This document shows, piece by piece, positions 8,358 to 17,179 of a DNA stretch of 64,000 nt; position 1 is the first letter of the stretch, and every line of letters starts with the position of its first letter. Both the position numbers and the translations under genes were made by a program. The notes below the pieces were generated by a model. It saw only the letters and a list, made by a program, of their open reading frames with translations. It was not told where the DNA came from and did not search any database. Source of the DNA: Streptomyces sp. ALI-76-A (GTDB taxonomy: Bacteria > Actinomycetota > Actinomycetes > Streptomycetales > Streptomycetaceae); NCBI RefSeq assembly GCF_030287445.1, contig NZ_JASVWB010000002.1:4650001-4714000 (forward strand). Direction: 5' to 3'.

Positions 8358-9830
8358 TCACTTCCTGCTGTTGATGACCGCCTCCATCACGCTCTTCGCG
8401 ATCGGGGCCGCGAGGCCACCGCCGGAGATGTCGTCACGGACGGCGTTCTCGTCCTCGACCACCACGGCCACGGCGACCGGGGCACTGCCGTCGGACGCCT
8501 TGGCGTACGAGATGAACCACGCGTACGGGTTCTTGCTGTTGTTCTCGCCGTGCTGGGCGGTACCCGTCTTGCCGCCCACGGTGACGTCCTCGATCTGCGC
8601 GTTCTTGCCCGTGCCGTCCTTGACGACGGTTTCCATCATGTCCTGGAGGACCTGGGCGTTCTTGGCCGACAGCGGCTGGCTGAGCTCCTCCGGCTCGGTC
8701 TTCTCGATGACGTCGACGCTGTGCGCCTGGAGCTCGTCGACCATGTACGGCTTCATCAGCGTGCCGTTGTTGGCGATGGCCGAGGCCACCATGGCCATCT
8801 GCAGCGGCGTCGCGGCGGTGTTGTACTGGCCGATCGAGGACAGCGCGGTCTGCGACTCGTTCATGCCGTCGGAGAAGACCGACGCGCTGGAGCGGACCGG
8901 CGTGAACTGCTCGGCGTTGAAGCCGAACTTCTCGGCCTCCGCCAGCATCTTGTCGTTGCCGAGGTCGGAGCCGACCTTGCCGAAGACGGTGTTGCAGGAG
9001 TACTGGAGGGCGACCCGCAGCGTGGCGTTCTTGCAGGGGATGTTGCCCTCGTTCGGCAGCTCGGTGGTGGTGCCCGGCATGGTCCACGGCAGCGGCGAGT
9101 CGGTCTTCTCGTCCGCGGACCCGTACAGGTCGTTCTCCAGCGCGGCGGCCGCGGTGACGACCTTGAAGGTGGAGCCCGGCGGGTAGGTCTCGCGCAGCGC
9201 GCGGTTCAGCATGGGGTCGTCGGGGTTGTTGCCTTTTTGCAGGTTCTTCCACGCCTTGGCGTCCGCGTCGCTGCTGCCGGCGATCGTCGAGGGGTCGTAC
9301 GACGGGTAGGACGCCAGGGCGAGGATCCGCCCCGTGGACGGCTCCAGCGCCACGACAGCGCCCTTCCCCCGCGCCTTGAGACCTTCGTACGCGGCTTTCT
9401 GCGCGGCCGAGTTGAGGGTGGTGACGACGTTGCCGCCCTCCCTCTCCTTGCCGGTGATCATGTCGAGGGTGTTGCGGAAGAACAGCCGGTCGTCGTCGCC
9501 GGTGAGGATGCCGTCCTCGAGGGACTCCAACTGGTTGGCGCCGTAGGCCTGCGAGACGAAGCCGGTGACGGGCGCCCACATCGCGCCGTTCTTGTACGTG
9601 CGCTTGTACTTGAAGTCGCCCGACGAGGTCGTCGTGTGCCCGGTGATCGGGTTGCCGCCGACGATGATGTCGCCCCGGGGGGTGGCGTAACGCGCGATGG
9701 CGACCCGGCGGTTGTCCGGATCCTCCCGCAGGCTGTCGGCCTGGACGTACTGGATCCAGTTGTCGCGGATGAGCAGTGCCAGGACGAGCAGTCCGCAGAA
9801 GATCGCGATCCGGCGCAGGGGCTTGTTCAT
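8358..9830 (-). CDS. pbpA: Class B penicillin-binding protein PbpA
   Basis: This 490-residue transpeptidase has an N-terminal anchor (IAIFCGLLVLALLIRDNW, about 8-25), a dimerisation/pedestal domain, and a transpeptidase domain with S220-TFK, S278-CN and K421-TG. These are the active-site triplets of class B PBPs that cross-link peptidoglycan. The ATG at 9830 overlaps the ftsW stop (ATGA). An open frame extends much further upstream but lies antiparallel to no evidence and within ftsW. Pairing with a SEDS glycosyltransferase (the next gene) is the usual functional partnership. Confidence 0.95.
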   Translation of the reverse strand: MNKPLRRIAIFCGLLVLALLIRDNWIQYVQADSLREDPDNRRVAIARYATPRGDIIVGGNPITGHTTTSSGDFKYKRTYKNGAMWAPVTGFVSQAYGANQLESLEDGILTGDDDRLFFRNTLDMITGKEREGGNVVTTLNSAAQKAAYEGLKARGKGAVVALEPSTGRILALASYPSYDPSTIAGSSDADAKAWKNLQKGNNPDDPMLNRALRETYPPGSTFKVVTAAAALENDLYGSADEKTDSPLPWTMPGTTTELPNEGNIPCKNATLRVALQYSCNTVFGKVGSDLGNDKMLAEAEKFGFNAEQFTPVRSSASVFSDGMNESQTALSSIGQYNTAATPLQMAMVASAIANNGTLMKPYMVDELQAHSVDVIEKTEPEELSQPLSAKNAQVLQDMMETVVKDGTGKNAQIEDVTVGGKTGTAQHGENNSKNPYAWFISYAKASDGSAPVAVAVVVEDENAVRDDISGGGLAAPIAKSVMEAVINSRK

Positions 9831-11278
9831 GACGGGCGGACCACCTGGGTCATCTCGGCGTCGGGGGTGGGAGCGGGGGAGGGCGCCGGGCGGCGTGCGG
9901 TGTCGCTGATGCGCAGCAGGATGCCGATCAGGGCCCAGTTGGCGATGACCGAGGAACCGCCGTAGGCCACGAACGGCAGGGTCATACCGGTCAGCGGGAT
10001 GAGGCCCATGACACCGCCGGCCACGACGAAGACCTGGAGGGCGAAGGCGCCGGACAGACCCACGGCCAGCAGCTTGCCGAACGGGTCCCGAGCCGCGAGC
10101 GCGGTGCGTACGCCACGCTCGACGATCAGGCCGTAGAGCAGCAGGATCGCCATGACGCCCGCCAGACCCAACTCCTCGCCGAAGGTGGCGAGGATGAAGT
10201 CGGAGTTGGCGGCGAAGCCGATGAGGTCGGAGTTGCCCTGCCCGAGGCCGGTACCGAGCGTGCCGCCGGAGCCGAAGGCCCACAGGGCCTGCATGGCCTG
10301 CTCGGAGTGCACGATGCCGTCATCGGCCCCGGAGCGGCTGAGCTGGAACTCGCGCATCGGGTCGAGCCAGGCCTGCACCCGTGTCTGGATGTGCGGCTCG
10401 AAGCTGGCCACGCCGACGGCGCCGACCGCAGACATCAGCAGACCGAAGACGATCCAGCTGGTCCGCTCGGTGGCGACGTACAGCATGATGATGAACATCC
10501 CGAAGAACAGCAGGGAAGTTCCGAGGTCGGTCTCGAACACCAGGATGAGGATCGAGATCACCCAGACGACGAGGATCGGACCGAGGTCGCGGCCGCGCGG
10601 CAGGTACAGGCCCATGAACCGGCGGCTGGCCAGCGCCAGGGCGTCTCTCTTGACCATGAGGTAGCCGGCGAAGAACACCGCGAGGGCGATCTTCGCGAAC
10701 TCGCCGGGCTGAAGCGTGCCGAGGCCGGGGATCTTGATCCAGATCTTGGCGCCGTAGATGTTCGCGCCTAGTCCGGGCACAAGCGGGAGGATCAGCAGGA
10801 ACAGCGCGCCGGCCATGGAGATGTAGGTGTAGCGCTGCAGGACGCGGTGGTCCTTGAGGAGGATCAGCACGGCGACCAACAGGGCGACGCCCATCGCGGA
10901 GTACAGCAGCTGGCGCGGCGCCGCTTCGACGTAGCTGCTGCTCCGCTGGAGTCGCTTCGACTGATCCAAGCGCCAGATGACGACCAGCCCGATCCCGTTC
11001 AGCAGTGTCGCCAACGGCAGCATCAGGGGGTCCGCGTAGGGCGCGAACTTCCGTACGACGAGATGGCCGATGCCGGCCAGCAGGCCGAGGCCCAGGCCGT
11101 AGCTCAGCAGCCCGGCGGGCACCTGGTCGTTGATCGCCAGCCCCACGTTGGCATACGCGAAGACCGGGATGACGACCGCGAACGCCAGCAGGGCGAGCTC
11201 GGTGTTGCGCCGGCTCGGCGTGCCGATCGATCCGATCGTGGACGTGTGCTGCGTCGACGTGTTGGTTGTACTGCTCAT
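9827..11278 (-). CDS. ftsW: FtsW/RodA/SpoVE family SEDS glycosyltransferase
   Basis: This 483-residue integral membrane protein has about ten hydrophobic segments and SEDS signatures, including the loop around GVALLVAVLILLKDHR, the PxLGTSLLFF-type segment (ETDLGTSLLFFGMF), and the C-terminal GMTLPFVAYGGSS. SEDS proteins polymerise lipid II and work with the cognate class B PBP, encoded directly downstream with a 4-bp overlap. FtsW and RodA cannot be separated with certainty by eye. Location in the pknB operon corresponds to the gene often named rodA in actinobacteria. Confidence 0.92.
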   Translation of the reverse strand: MSSTTNTSTQHTSTIGSIGTPSRRNTELALLAFAVVIPVFAYANVGLAINDQVPAGLLSYGLGLGLLAGIGHLVVRKFAPYADPLMLPLATLLNGIGLVVIWRLDQSKRLQRSSSYVEAAPRQLLYSAMGVALLVAVLILLKDHRVLQRYTYISMAGALFLLILPLVPGLGANIYGAKIWIKIPGLGTLQPGEFAKIALAVFFAGYLMVKRDALALASRRFMGLYLPRGRDLGPILVVWVISILILVFETDLGTSLLFFGMFIIMLYVATERTSWIVFGLLMSAVGAVGVASFEPHIQTRVQAWLDPMREFQLSRSGADDGIVHSEQAMQALWAFGSGGTLGTGLGQGNSDLIGFAANSDFILATFGEELGLAGVMAILLLYGLIVERGVRTALAARDPFGKLLAVGLSGAFALQVFVVAGGVMGLIPLTGMTLPFVAYGGSSVIANWALIGILLRISDTARRPAPSPAPTPDAEMTQVVRPS

Positions 11279-11305
11279 CGTGTGACAGGGCCTCTCACGG
11301 CTTGC

Positions 11306-12847
11306 CTACTGCGTACCGCACTGCGAGACGACCTTCTGCTCTTCCTCCGAGAGAGTGGGGCCGGGGCTGGTAGTGGGTGCGGTCGTGGACGGGGACGGTG
11401 AGGTCGACGCCGAGCCCGACGGGTTCGGCGTCGGTGTCGCCTTGGACGTGAGGGAGGTGCGGGTGGTTCCCGTGGTGCCTCCGGCCTCGCCCTCGCCGGT
11501 CTGGGAGTTGTTCCGGCTCTCGGCCGCCTGCTGCTCGGCCCGCTTCTTGCATGCGGTGGCCTGCACGGACAGCTCGTCGATCTTCTTCTGAGCGTTCTTC
11601 AGATCACCTTCGGCGATCGTGCCCTCGACCAGCTCCTGCTGGTACGGCGGCAGGTACTTGAGTTCGATCTCGGGGTGGTCCTTGGCCACCTTCGAGAGCG
11701 ACACCCAGGCCAGGTCCTGGCTGATGCCCCGGTACAGCGCCACGTGCTCACCGTTGGTGCCGACGTAGTACTGCGTCTGCGTCCAGCGGTAACCGCCGTA
11801 GAGGCCGCCGCCGATGACCCCCAGCGTGAGCACGATGTAGAAGGATCTCTTCAGCCACTTGCGGCCTTTGCGGGGTTTGACGAAGTCGTCGTCGCCGTAG
11901 TCGCCGAAGCTGCTCTCGGGGATGTAGCCGGTGGTGTCGCCGGAGCCGGGCGGGCCGAACTCGCCGCCTCCGCCGCCCTGTCCGGGCACCTGACGGCCGA
12001 GCCCGGAGGCGCGCCCGGCCGGGGTCTGCATGTAACCGTTGTCGTTCAGCTGGTTCTGGTTCTCGGCCACCGCGCCGACCACGACCGGGGTGTCGGACAG
12101 CTGCCCGGCGAGGGTGTCGCCGGTGTCGAGGTCCAGGACGTCCGCGACGATGACCGTGATGTTGTCCGGGCCGCCGCCGCGCAGCGCGAGCTGGATGAGC
12201 TCCTGCACGGTCTCCTGGGGGCCCTGGTAGCTGGCCAGGGTCTCTTCCAGGGTCTGGTGCGACACGACCCCTGACAGGCCGTCGGAGCAGATCAGGTAGC
12301 GGTCGCCCGCGCGGACCTCGCGGATGGAGAGGTCGGGCTCGACGTGGTCACCACTGCCCAGCGCGCGCATCAGCAGGGAGCGCTGCGGATGGGTGGTGGC
12401 CTCCTCCTCGGTGATGCGGCCCTCGTCGACGAGCCGCTGCACCCAGGTGTGGTCCTGCGTGATCTGGGTGAGGACGCCGTCCCGGAGCAGGTACGCGCGC
12501 GAGTCGCCGACGTGCACGAGACCGAGCCGCTGGCCGGTCCACAGCAGGGCGGTGAGCGTCGTGCCCATGCCCTCGAGCTGTGGATCGTCCTCCACCATCG
12601 CGCGCAGCTGGTCGTTGGCGCGCTGGACGGCGGTGCCGAGCGAGGTGAGGAGGTCGGAGCCGGGAACGTCGTCGTCGAGGGCGACGATGGTGGAGATGGC
12701 CTCGGAGGAGGCGACCTCACCGGCCGCCGCGCCACCCATGCCGTCGGCGATGGCGAGCAGGCGCGGACCGGCGTATCCGGAGTCCTCGTTGCCCTCCCGG
12801 ATCATGCCTTTGTGCGATCCGGCGGCGAAGCGCAGTGACAGACTCAT
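11306..12847 (-). CDS. PP2C-type Ser/Thr protein phosphatase (PstP-like)
   Basis: A 512-residue protein from the chosen start MSLSLRFAAGSHKG. The PP2C domain (about 1-235) shows metal-binding EGNED22 and D35-GMGG, then GDSRAYL, CSDGLSG and GGPDNITV. A Gly-rich linker leads to one membrane segment near 330-350 and an external domain with a Thr/Ser/Pro-rich tail. It dephosphorylates the PASTA kinase and its targets. GAGG sits 5 nt before the ATG at 12847. In-frame GTGs at 12883 and 12892 would add 12 or 15 residues that the family does not need. It is 27 bp upstream of ftsW. Confidence 0.93.
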   Translation of the reverse strand: MSLSLRFAAGSHKGMIREGNEDSGYAGPRLLAIADGMGGAAAGEVASSEAISTIVALDDDVPGSDLLTSLGTAVQRANDQLRAMVEDDPQLEGMGTTLTALLWTGQRLGLVHVGDSRAYLLRDGVLTQITQDHTWVQRLVDEGRITEEEATTHPQRSLLMRALGSGDHVEPDLSIREVRAGDRYLICSDGLSGVVSHQTLEETLASYQGPQETVQELIQLALRGGGPDNITVIVADVLDLDTGDTLAGQLSDTPVVVGAVAENQNQLNDNGYMQTPAGRASGLGRQVPGQGGGGGEFGPPGSGDTTGYIPESSFGDYGDDDFVKPRKGRKWLKRSFYIVLTLGVIGGGLYGGYRWTQTQYYVGTNGEHVALYRGISQDLAWVSLSKVAKDHPEIELKYLPPYQQELVEGTIAEGDLKNAQKKIDELSVQATACKKRAEQQAAESRNNSQTGEGEAGGTTGTTRTSLTSKATPTPNPSGSASTSPSPSTTAPTTSPGPTLSEEEQKVVSQCGTQ

Positions 12848-12975
12848 GCGCACCTCGCCCGTCGGCTCCGGGTACATCCGCACGGTGCCCACCCTCCGGT
12901 CGGGAGCGCGCCGGGGCCCGGGGTGGGGGCCGCCACTGCGTGCTCGCTCCGCTCGCGCCTACTCATGATGTAGCA

Positions 12976-13488
12976 CTACTTCCGCAGCTCGATGACGGTC
13001 TTGCCGATGCGGAGGGGCGCGCCCGGTGCGATCGGTGTAGGGGTCGTCAGCCGCGCTCGGTCGAGGTACGTGCCGTTGGTGGAGCCCAGGTCCTCGACGA
13101 TCCACTGGCCGTCGCGGTCCGGATAGATCCTGGCATGGCGGCTGGAGGCGTAGTCGTCGTCCAGCACGATGGTGCTGTCGTGCGCCCGGCCCAGCGTGAT
13201 GGTCTGCCCCTGGAGCGCGACGGTGGTGCCGGTGAGTGTGCCCTCCGTCACCACCAGCTTGGTGGGAGCGTTACGGCGCTGGCGGCCGCCGGCGGCCTGC
13301 TGGCGCTGTGGCGGCGGCGCGGCCTGCCGGGCGGCCTGCTGCTGCCGCCCGCTCTCCCGCCGCGCCCCGCGCTGGGTGACACGCGTACCGAACAGATCGC
13401 TGCGGATGACCTGCACGGCCACGATCACGAACAGCCACAGAACGGCCAGAAAACCCAGCCGCATGACCGTGAGGGTCAGCTCTGACAT
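12976..13488 (-). CDS. fhaB: FHA-domain membrane protein FhaB
   Basis: This 170-residue protein has an N-terminal membrane segment (about 6-28, MRLGFLAVLWLFVIVAVQVI), a basic Gln-rich linker, and a C-terminal FHA domain (about 78-165) with ITLGRAHDS, SSRHARI and STNGTYL. The FHA fold binds phosphothreonine. FhaB/FipA homologues connect PknB-type kinases to FtsZ/FtsQ and septal synthesis. It follows fhaA by 10 bp in the same operon. Confidence 0.94.
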   Translation of the reverse strand: MSELTLTVMRLGFLAVLWLFVIVAVQVIRSDLFGTRVTQRGARRESGRQQQAARQAAPPPQRQQAAGGRQRRNAPTKLVVTEGTLTGTTVALQGQTITLGRAHDSTIVLDDDYASSRHARIYPDRDGQWIVEDLGSTNGTYLDRARLTTPTPIAPGAPLRIGKTVIELRK

Positions 13489-13498
13489 TGCCCCCGCT

Positions 13499-14377
13499 TC
13501 ACCCTTCGGCTTGCCGGTAAATGATGGTGGTACTGCCCACGACGATCCGCGAGCCGTCGCGGAGCGTAGCGCGGGTGGTGTGCTGTCCGTCCACCACGAT
13601 GCCGTTGGTGGAGCCGAGATCCTGGATCGTCGAGGGCGTTCCGGTCCGGATCTCGCAGTGCCGGCGGGAGACGCCGGGGTCGTCGATCCGCACGTCGGCC
13701 TCGGTGCTGCGGCCCAGCACGAGCGTCGCGCGGGAGATCTGATGGCGGGTGCCGTTGATCTCGATCCAGTGGCGCATACGACCGCCGGCCGCGGGAGCGG
13801 GTGCGGCCGGGGGCCGCTGTCCGCCCACGGGCTGCGGGTAGCCGTAACCGCCGGGGCGGCCGCCGGGGGGCGGCGCGGCCGGCATGGGCGGGGCGCCGGT
13901 GGGCGCGGCGGCCGGCGGGTAGCCGTAGCCGCCGGGAGCGCCCGGAACCGCGGGACCCGGCCGTACGGCCGGGGCCGCGGGCGCGGAGGCCTGCTGGTCG
14001 GTGGAGGAGGCGAGCGTACGGCTGCGCACCCGGTACAGACCGGTGTCGAGGTCGTCCGCCTTCTCCAGGTGGACCTTGATGGGGCCCATGAAGGTGTAGC
14101 GCTGCTGCTTGGCGTAGTCGCGCACCATGCCGGCGAGCTCGTCGCCCAGCTGGCCGGAGTAGGGGCTGAGCCGCTCGAAGTCCGGCGTGCTCAGTTCCAC
14201 GATGAAGTCGTTGGGGACGACGGTCCGGTCGCGGTTCCAGATGGTGGCGTTGTTGTCACACTCGCGCTGGAGCGCTCCCGCGATCTCCACGGGCTGCACC
14301 TCGGACTTGAACACCTTGGCGAAGGTGCCGTTGACCAGACCTTCGAGACGCTGCTCGAATTTCTTCAGGACTCCCAT
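13499..14377 (-). CDS. fhaA: DUF3662/FHA-domain protein FhaA
   Basis: This 292-residue cytoplasmic protein begins MGVLKKFEQRLEGLVNGTFAK. An N-terminal DUF3662 domain (1-about 125) is followed by a low-complexity linker of Pro, Ala and Gly with repeated GGYGYP motifs (about 140-190). A C-terminal FHA domain (about 200-290) has LVLGRSTEADV, SRRHCEI and STNGIVV. FhaA homologues bind the PknB kinase domain and the phosphorylated MviN/CwlM system that controls lipid II export. It is the first gene of the operon and has a clear GGAGGTGC ribosome site. Confidence 0.94.
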   Translation of the reverse strand: MGVLKKFEQRLEGLVNGTFAKVFKSEVQPVEIAGALQRECDNNATIWNRDRTVVPNDFIVELSTPDFERLSPYSGQLGDELAGMVRDYAKQQRYTFMGPIKVHLEKADDLDTGLYRVRSRTLASSTDQQASAPAAPAVRPGPAVPGAPGGYGYPPAAAPTGAPPMPAAPPPGGRPGGYGYPQPVGGQRPPAAPAPAAGGRMRHWIEINGTRHQISRATLVLGRSTEADVRIDDPGVSRRHCEIRTGTPSTIQDLGSTNGIVVDGQHTTRATLRDGSRIVVGSTTIIYRQAEG

Positions 14378-14941
14378 GGGGCACCTCCTCCGTAGCTGCT
14401 GCCGTCCTGCGTCCCGCTGAGCGGGCGTTTCCGTGCTCGGTACCGCTGGTACTGCTCGTGCTGTCCGTACTCGTACCGCTCGTGCTGCTCGTACTGCTTA
14501 CTGATCGTATCCACGCGCCGGTGAATCGGCTGGTTCCCCCTGTCGGCCCGGTCGACGGGTGTCGACGGGGTCGACGCTTGTCGAGGTTCCCTGTGGAGCT
14601 CCCCTTCGAACTCTTCTCGGACGTAGTCCTGGCATGGATCGTAGAGGGGGCCGCAGACCAGTGTCCCGCACCGGGCTGTGGACCTGGACCGGCTCCTGGG
14701 GAGACGGACGTGACCGGTACGAGGTTGATACGTGAACGGATACCGGTTGAGGGACCGGTTACCCGTTCCTGCGGAGCCGCAGGCTCGCCCGGCCCGGCGG
14801 GTTCGGCGGCCGGACGGAGACTGCGCTGGTCGGCGGCTGCCCGGTCGGAAGGGATGTGAACCCACCCCTCCCTGCGTGCTAATGTTCTGCGTGTCGGAAG
14901 GCGCCGCCCCCAAGGGGGAACAGCCCGAGGACACACCCAAT
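14378..14941. promoter_or_regulatory. Divergent region between fhaA and tRNA-Leu
   Basis: I see no supported gene. About 14430-14505 is a low-complexity run of imperfect 'GTACTGCTCGTGCTG'-like units immediately upstream of fhaA. At 14735-14767 an imperfect inverted repeat (AACGGATACCGGT and ACCGGTTACCCGTT) could be an operator or leader hairpin. A weak TAATGT -10-like box at 14880-14885 may belong to the tRNA promoter. The fhaA operon promoter must lie here or within the low-complexity run. Confidence 0.4.
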
Positions 14942-15025
14942 GCGCGGGTGGCGGAATAGGCAGACGCGCTGGATTCAGGTTCCAGTGCCCGAAAGGGCGT
15001 GGGGGTTCAACTCCCCCCTCGCGCA
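14942..15025 (+). tRNA. tRNA-Leu (anticodon CAG)
   Basis: An 84-nt type II tRNA. The acceptor arms GCGCGGG (14942-14948) and CTCGCGC pair with one G-T wobble. The anticodon stem CTGGA/TCCAG is perfect around the loop TTCAGGT, with anticodon CAG at 14976-14978. There is a variable-arm hairpin (TGCCCGAAAGGGCG), and the T arm is GGGGG/CCCCC around TTCAACT. The discriminator base is A, and CCA is not encoded. It reads CUG codons, the main Leu codon at this G+C. Confidence 0.97.
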
Positions 15026-15060
15026 CATCGCGGAGTACCGAAGGTGCTCCAGTTGTACAG

Positions 15061-15100
15061 AGGAACGGGCGGCATCGTGATCACGGTGCCGCCCGTTCCT
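15061..15100 (+). terminator. Terminator after tRNA-Leu
   Basis: A perfect 14-bp stem AGGAACGGGCGGCA/TGCCGCCCGTTCCT with a 12-nt, itself self-complementary loop, 36 bp after the tRNA. Confidence 0.8.
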
Positions 15101-15199
15101 GTGTTCATGTGTGGCCAGAAACACACAGACCGCCGAGGGCCTGGGGCTGTCGGCGGTCCCTTTTCTGGGCGCGAGGATTCCGGTTGGTCTGCTGCGGGG

Positions 15200-15980
15200 T
15201 GGTTTCCCTTCCGCAGGCTATTGGTGGCTTGTGAGGAACGTCTCAGGGCTGGGGAGCGTAGCCCTGGGTCCGGGGGTGCCCAGTGGCTCGGTCTTGCGGC
15301 GGCGGGTGGGGTCGGCGGTGGGGCCGGTTGCCGTGGAGGACGATGGAGTCCGCCCTGGCGGTGAGTTTGCGGCGGTTCGCGTGGGCGAGTTGGAAGGCCG
15401 GCAGAAGGGTCTGGGCGGCGATGCCTCGGATGCGGCGGGTGCCGGCGCCTGCGAGGCGTTGGTAGAGGGGGTCCTTGGCCTAGTTTCTAGCCGTTGATGC
15501 CTTCGACGCTGTTGCGGAGCCGGAAGTACACGCGCTGCCAGGCTTCGGAGCCGTGATGGAGGGGCTGCCAGAGGTTGGCGCCGGCTTCCGGCGGGACCGT
15601 GACCGTCTTCTGCTTACAGCACAGGGGTGAGTCTGCGGGGCTCGGGGCGGGCGGGGTCTACGACGGGGCAGCCGGATGCCGCGGCCGAGGGTGTGCTTCT
15701 TGAGTGGGCACTGGGTGCGGTTGGCTTCAGCGGGGCACATGACGCGGCGGTGGCCTTCGGCGTCGGGGCGCTGCTTGGGCATGAGGAGGTAGGCGGCTCG
15801 GGCGGGTGCGGTCGATCCAGGTCTGTTTGTCGATCTTCTCGGCGATCAGGTCCTTGGTGGCGTCCTTGAGGGTCTGAGGCATGGAGGGGCAGTACCAGTG
15901 GCCCTCGACGAGGATTCGCGGATCGTGCTGTCCGTCCCGGCCTGCTTGCCGAGTCGGTCTGCGCGGCAGCCATTGACGGG
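15200..15980 (-). pseudogene. Decayed gene of a mobile-element-associated family
   Basis: Reading the - strand across three frames gives a broken but coherent protein. Its pieces are LVEGHWYCPSMPQTLKDATK (about 15910-15850), YLLMPKQRPDAEGHRRVMCP (about 15795-15735), GSEAWQRVYFRLRNSVEGIN (about 15560-15500) and GTRRIRGIAAQTLLPAFQLA (about 15435-15370), then HANRRKL. Stops and frameshifts separate them. I recall this family, with its RLRNSVEG(F/I)NG and RRIRGIAAQT blocks, from Streptomyces plasmids and integrated elements, but I cannot name a biochemical function. The position just after a tRNA gene fits a remnant of an integrated element. Exact ends are uncertain. Confidence 0.65.
15224..15275 (+). 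repeat. Dispersed repeat, copy 1 (partner 16988-17037)
   Basis: Shares about 50 bp with 16988-17037 in the same orientation: GTGGCTTGTG, then GTCTCAGGGCTGGGG and CGTAGC-CT-GGG, with a few substitutions and an indel. The two copies are 1.7 kb apart inside the accessory island. Confidence 0.65.
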
Positions 15981-16193
15981 CTCACTCGGTATGAGCTGCC
16001 GCTGTGGGCCGGGGGCTCTGCCCGGGGTGATGTGCAGGAAATCCGATGGGCCGGACCGAAGAAACGAATCAGCTGGTCAGTGCACCATTCCTTGATCAAT
16101 CAAGTCGGTGAACCATTCCATCGGCCAGAAACATGATCGCGGCGTCGGAGTTCTTTTCGGTCGGAGGGATTCTCCGCCGGAAGGAGATTGTTC

Positions 16194-16658
16194 ATGGTCA
16201 CGCTTCATCGATCCAGGCTGGTCATGGCCCTTGCCGCTGCGTGCGCTCTCGTGCTGACGAGTTCCTCGGTGGCGCAGGCCAGCACTGTCGGATCGACTCC
16301 TGTCCGAACCTTCCAGTACAGCGTTGGCGGCATGGCGATGAAGGTTCCGACCGGCTGCATGTTCACGCACATCATCCGAGGTGGCGGAAAGAAGATCACC
16401 TGTCAGAACGCCGGCGTCGACTGTGCTTTTCTCGCCGCGCTCGGCACTGGTTTCTGCAACTGGCGGATCGACTTCACGTACGCGGACATCAACAACAAGA
16501 CGTACAGGACCTCCCGGGGGCGAACGCACCCTGAGTGCAAGATCGACCCGATGCGGAGCAACTCTCCCCAGATGCTGCCTCGTTATGGAAAGGCGTGTGC
16601 GCATCTTCACGTCAACGGGGTGCGCCGAGTGAGCCAGTGTCACCACATCACGAAGTGA
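16194..16658 (+). CDS. Secreted cysteine-rich protein of unknown function
   Basis: This 154-residue protein has a clear Sec signal peptide: HRSR, hydrophobic core LVMALAAACALVLTSSS, and an AQA-type cleavage site near residue 29. The mature part of about 125 residues has seven cysteines (GC, TC, DC, FC, EC, AC, QC), which points to disulfide bonds outside the cell. I recognise no family. The start is the ATG at 16194, with AAGGAG at 16181-16186. It lies in the island after tRNA-Leu, between a decayed mobile-type gene and a decayed small membrane gene. A small secreted toxin, inhibitor or developmental protein are all possible. Confidence 0.75.
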   Translation: MVTLHRSRLVMALAAACALVLTSSSVAQASTVGSTPVRTFQYSVGGMAMKVPTGCMFTHIIRGGGKKITCQNAGVDCAFLAALGTGFCNWRIDFTYADINNKTYRTSRGRTHPECKIDPMRSNSPQMLPRYGKACAHLHVNGVRRVSQCHHITK

Positions 16659-16665
16659 GCCGTTC

Positions 16666-16896
16666 ATGATTGATCAACAGCAGGGGCGGGACCAGCGCTT
16701 GTAGGCGCGACGGCGGTCGGCTGGGATCGCCGCGTTCGTGGCGGGTCTCGTCGTGACACTCGCCTTCTTCGCCTTCTTCCCTGGGCTTCCGCACATCATC
16801 GACTGGGGGGCGATCGTCGTCGCCGTCCTGGCAGGAGCACTGGCCCGATGGGTCTGCCAGTCCTGGATGGGGAAGTGGAGCAGAGAGGGCAAGTGA
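16666..16896 (+). pseudogene. Small membrane protein gene, copy 1, interrupted by an in-frame stop
   Basis: From the ATG at 16666 the frame reads MIDQQQGRDQRL, then TAG, then continues in the same frame through a strongly hydrophobic segment (IAAFVAGLVVTLAFFAFFPG) and a second one (AIVVAVLAGALARWVC) to a stop at 16894-16896. In total there are 76 sense or stop codons before the final stop, with one internal stop at codon 13. A related copy lies at 17805-18064. It starts 8 bp after the secreted-protein stop. Re-initiation at an internal GTG could still make a shorter two-helix protein, so decay is likely but not proved. Confidence 0.6.
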
Positions 16897-16987
16897 ACGA
16901 CGTTTGATCAGTGCGGTGGTCCGGTTTCCCGGTGGATCTCCGGCTGGCTCTGCCGGAGGGCTGTTCGCTGCGGACTGCTTGTGGCTT

Positions 16988-17037
16988 GTGGCTTGTGGGG
17001 AAGGTCTCAGGGCTGGGGGGACGTAGCTCTTGGGGAA
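16988..17037 (+). repeat. Dispersed repeat, copy 2 (partner 15224-15275)
   Basis: Second copy of the 50-bp repeat, preceded by a local TTGTGGC duplication (CTTGTGGCTTGTGGCTTGTG). It lies upstream of the acetyltransferase gene. Confidence 0.6.
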
Positions 17038-17179
17038 ACGAGGTCGGTGAGACGGGCCTGTGCGCGAACCGGACCTTGGCGCGAAACTCGCTCCCCGTCC
17101 ACAGATCGGTGAGCCGATGACTGCCCCGATGGGCCCCGGTTATGCTGCCCCGTCCCAGAGGCCAGGGAGGATTCGCACC

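Noticed and set aside
14365..14940. 191-residue frame on the - strand upstream of fhaA
   Set aside because: Its QHERYEYGQHEQYQRY tail is the low-complexity repeat translated. It overlaps the fhaA start and lacks a recognised domain.
15614..16099. 161-residue - strand frame after tRNA-Leu as an intact gene
   Set aside because: Only part of it carries family similarity, and the similarity continues in other frames. It is a pseudogene fragment.
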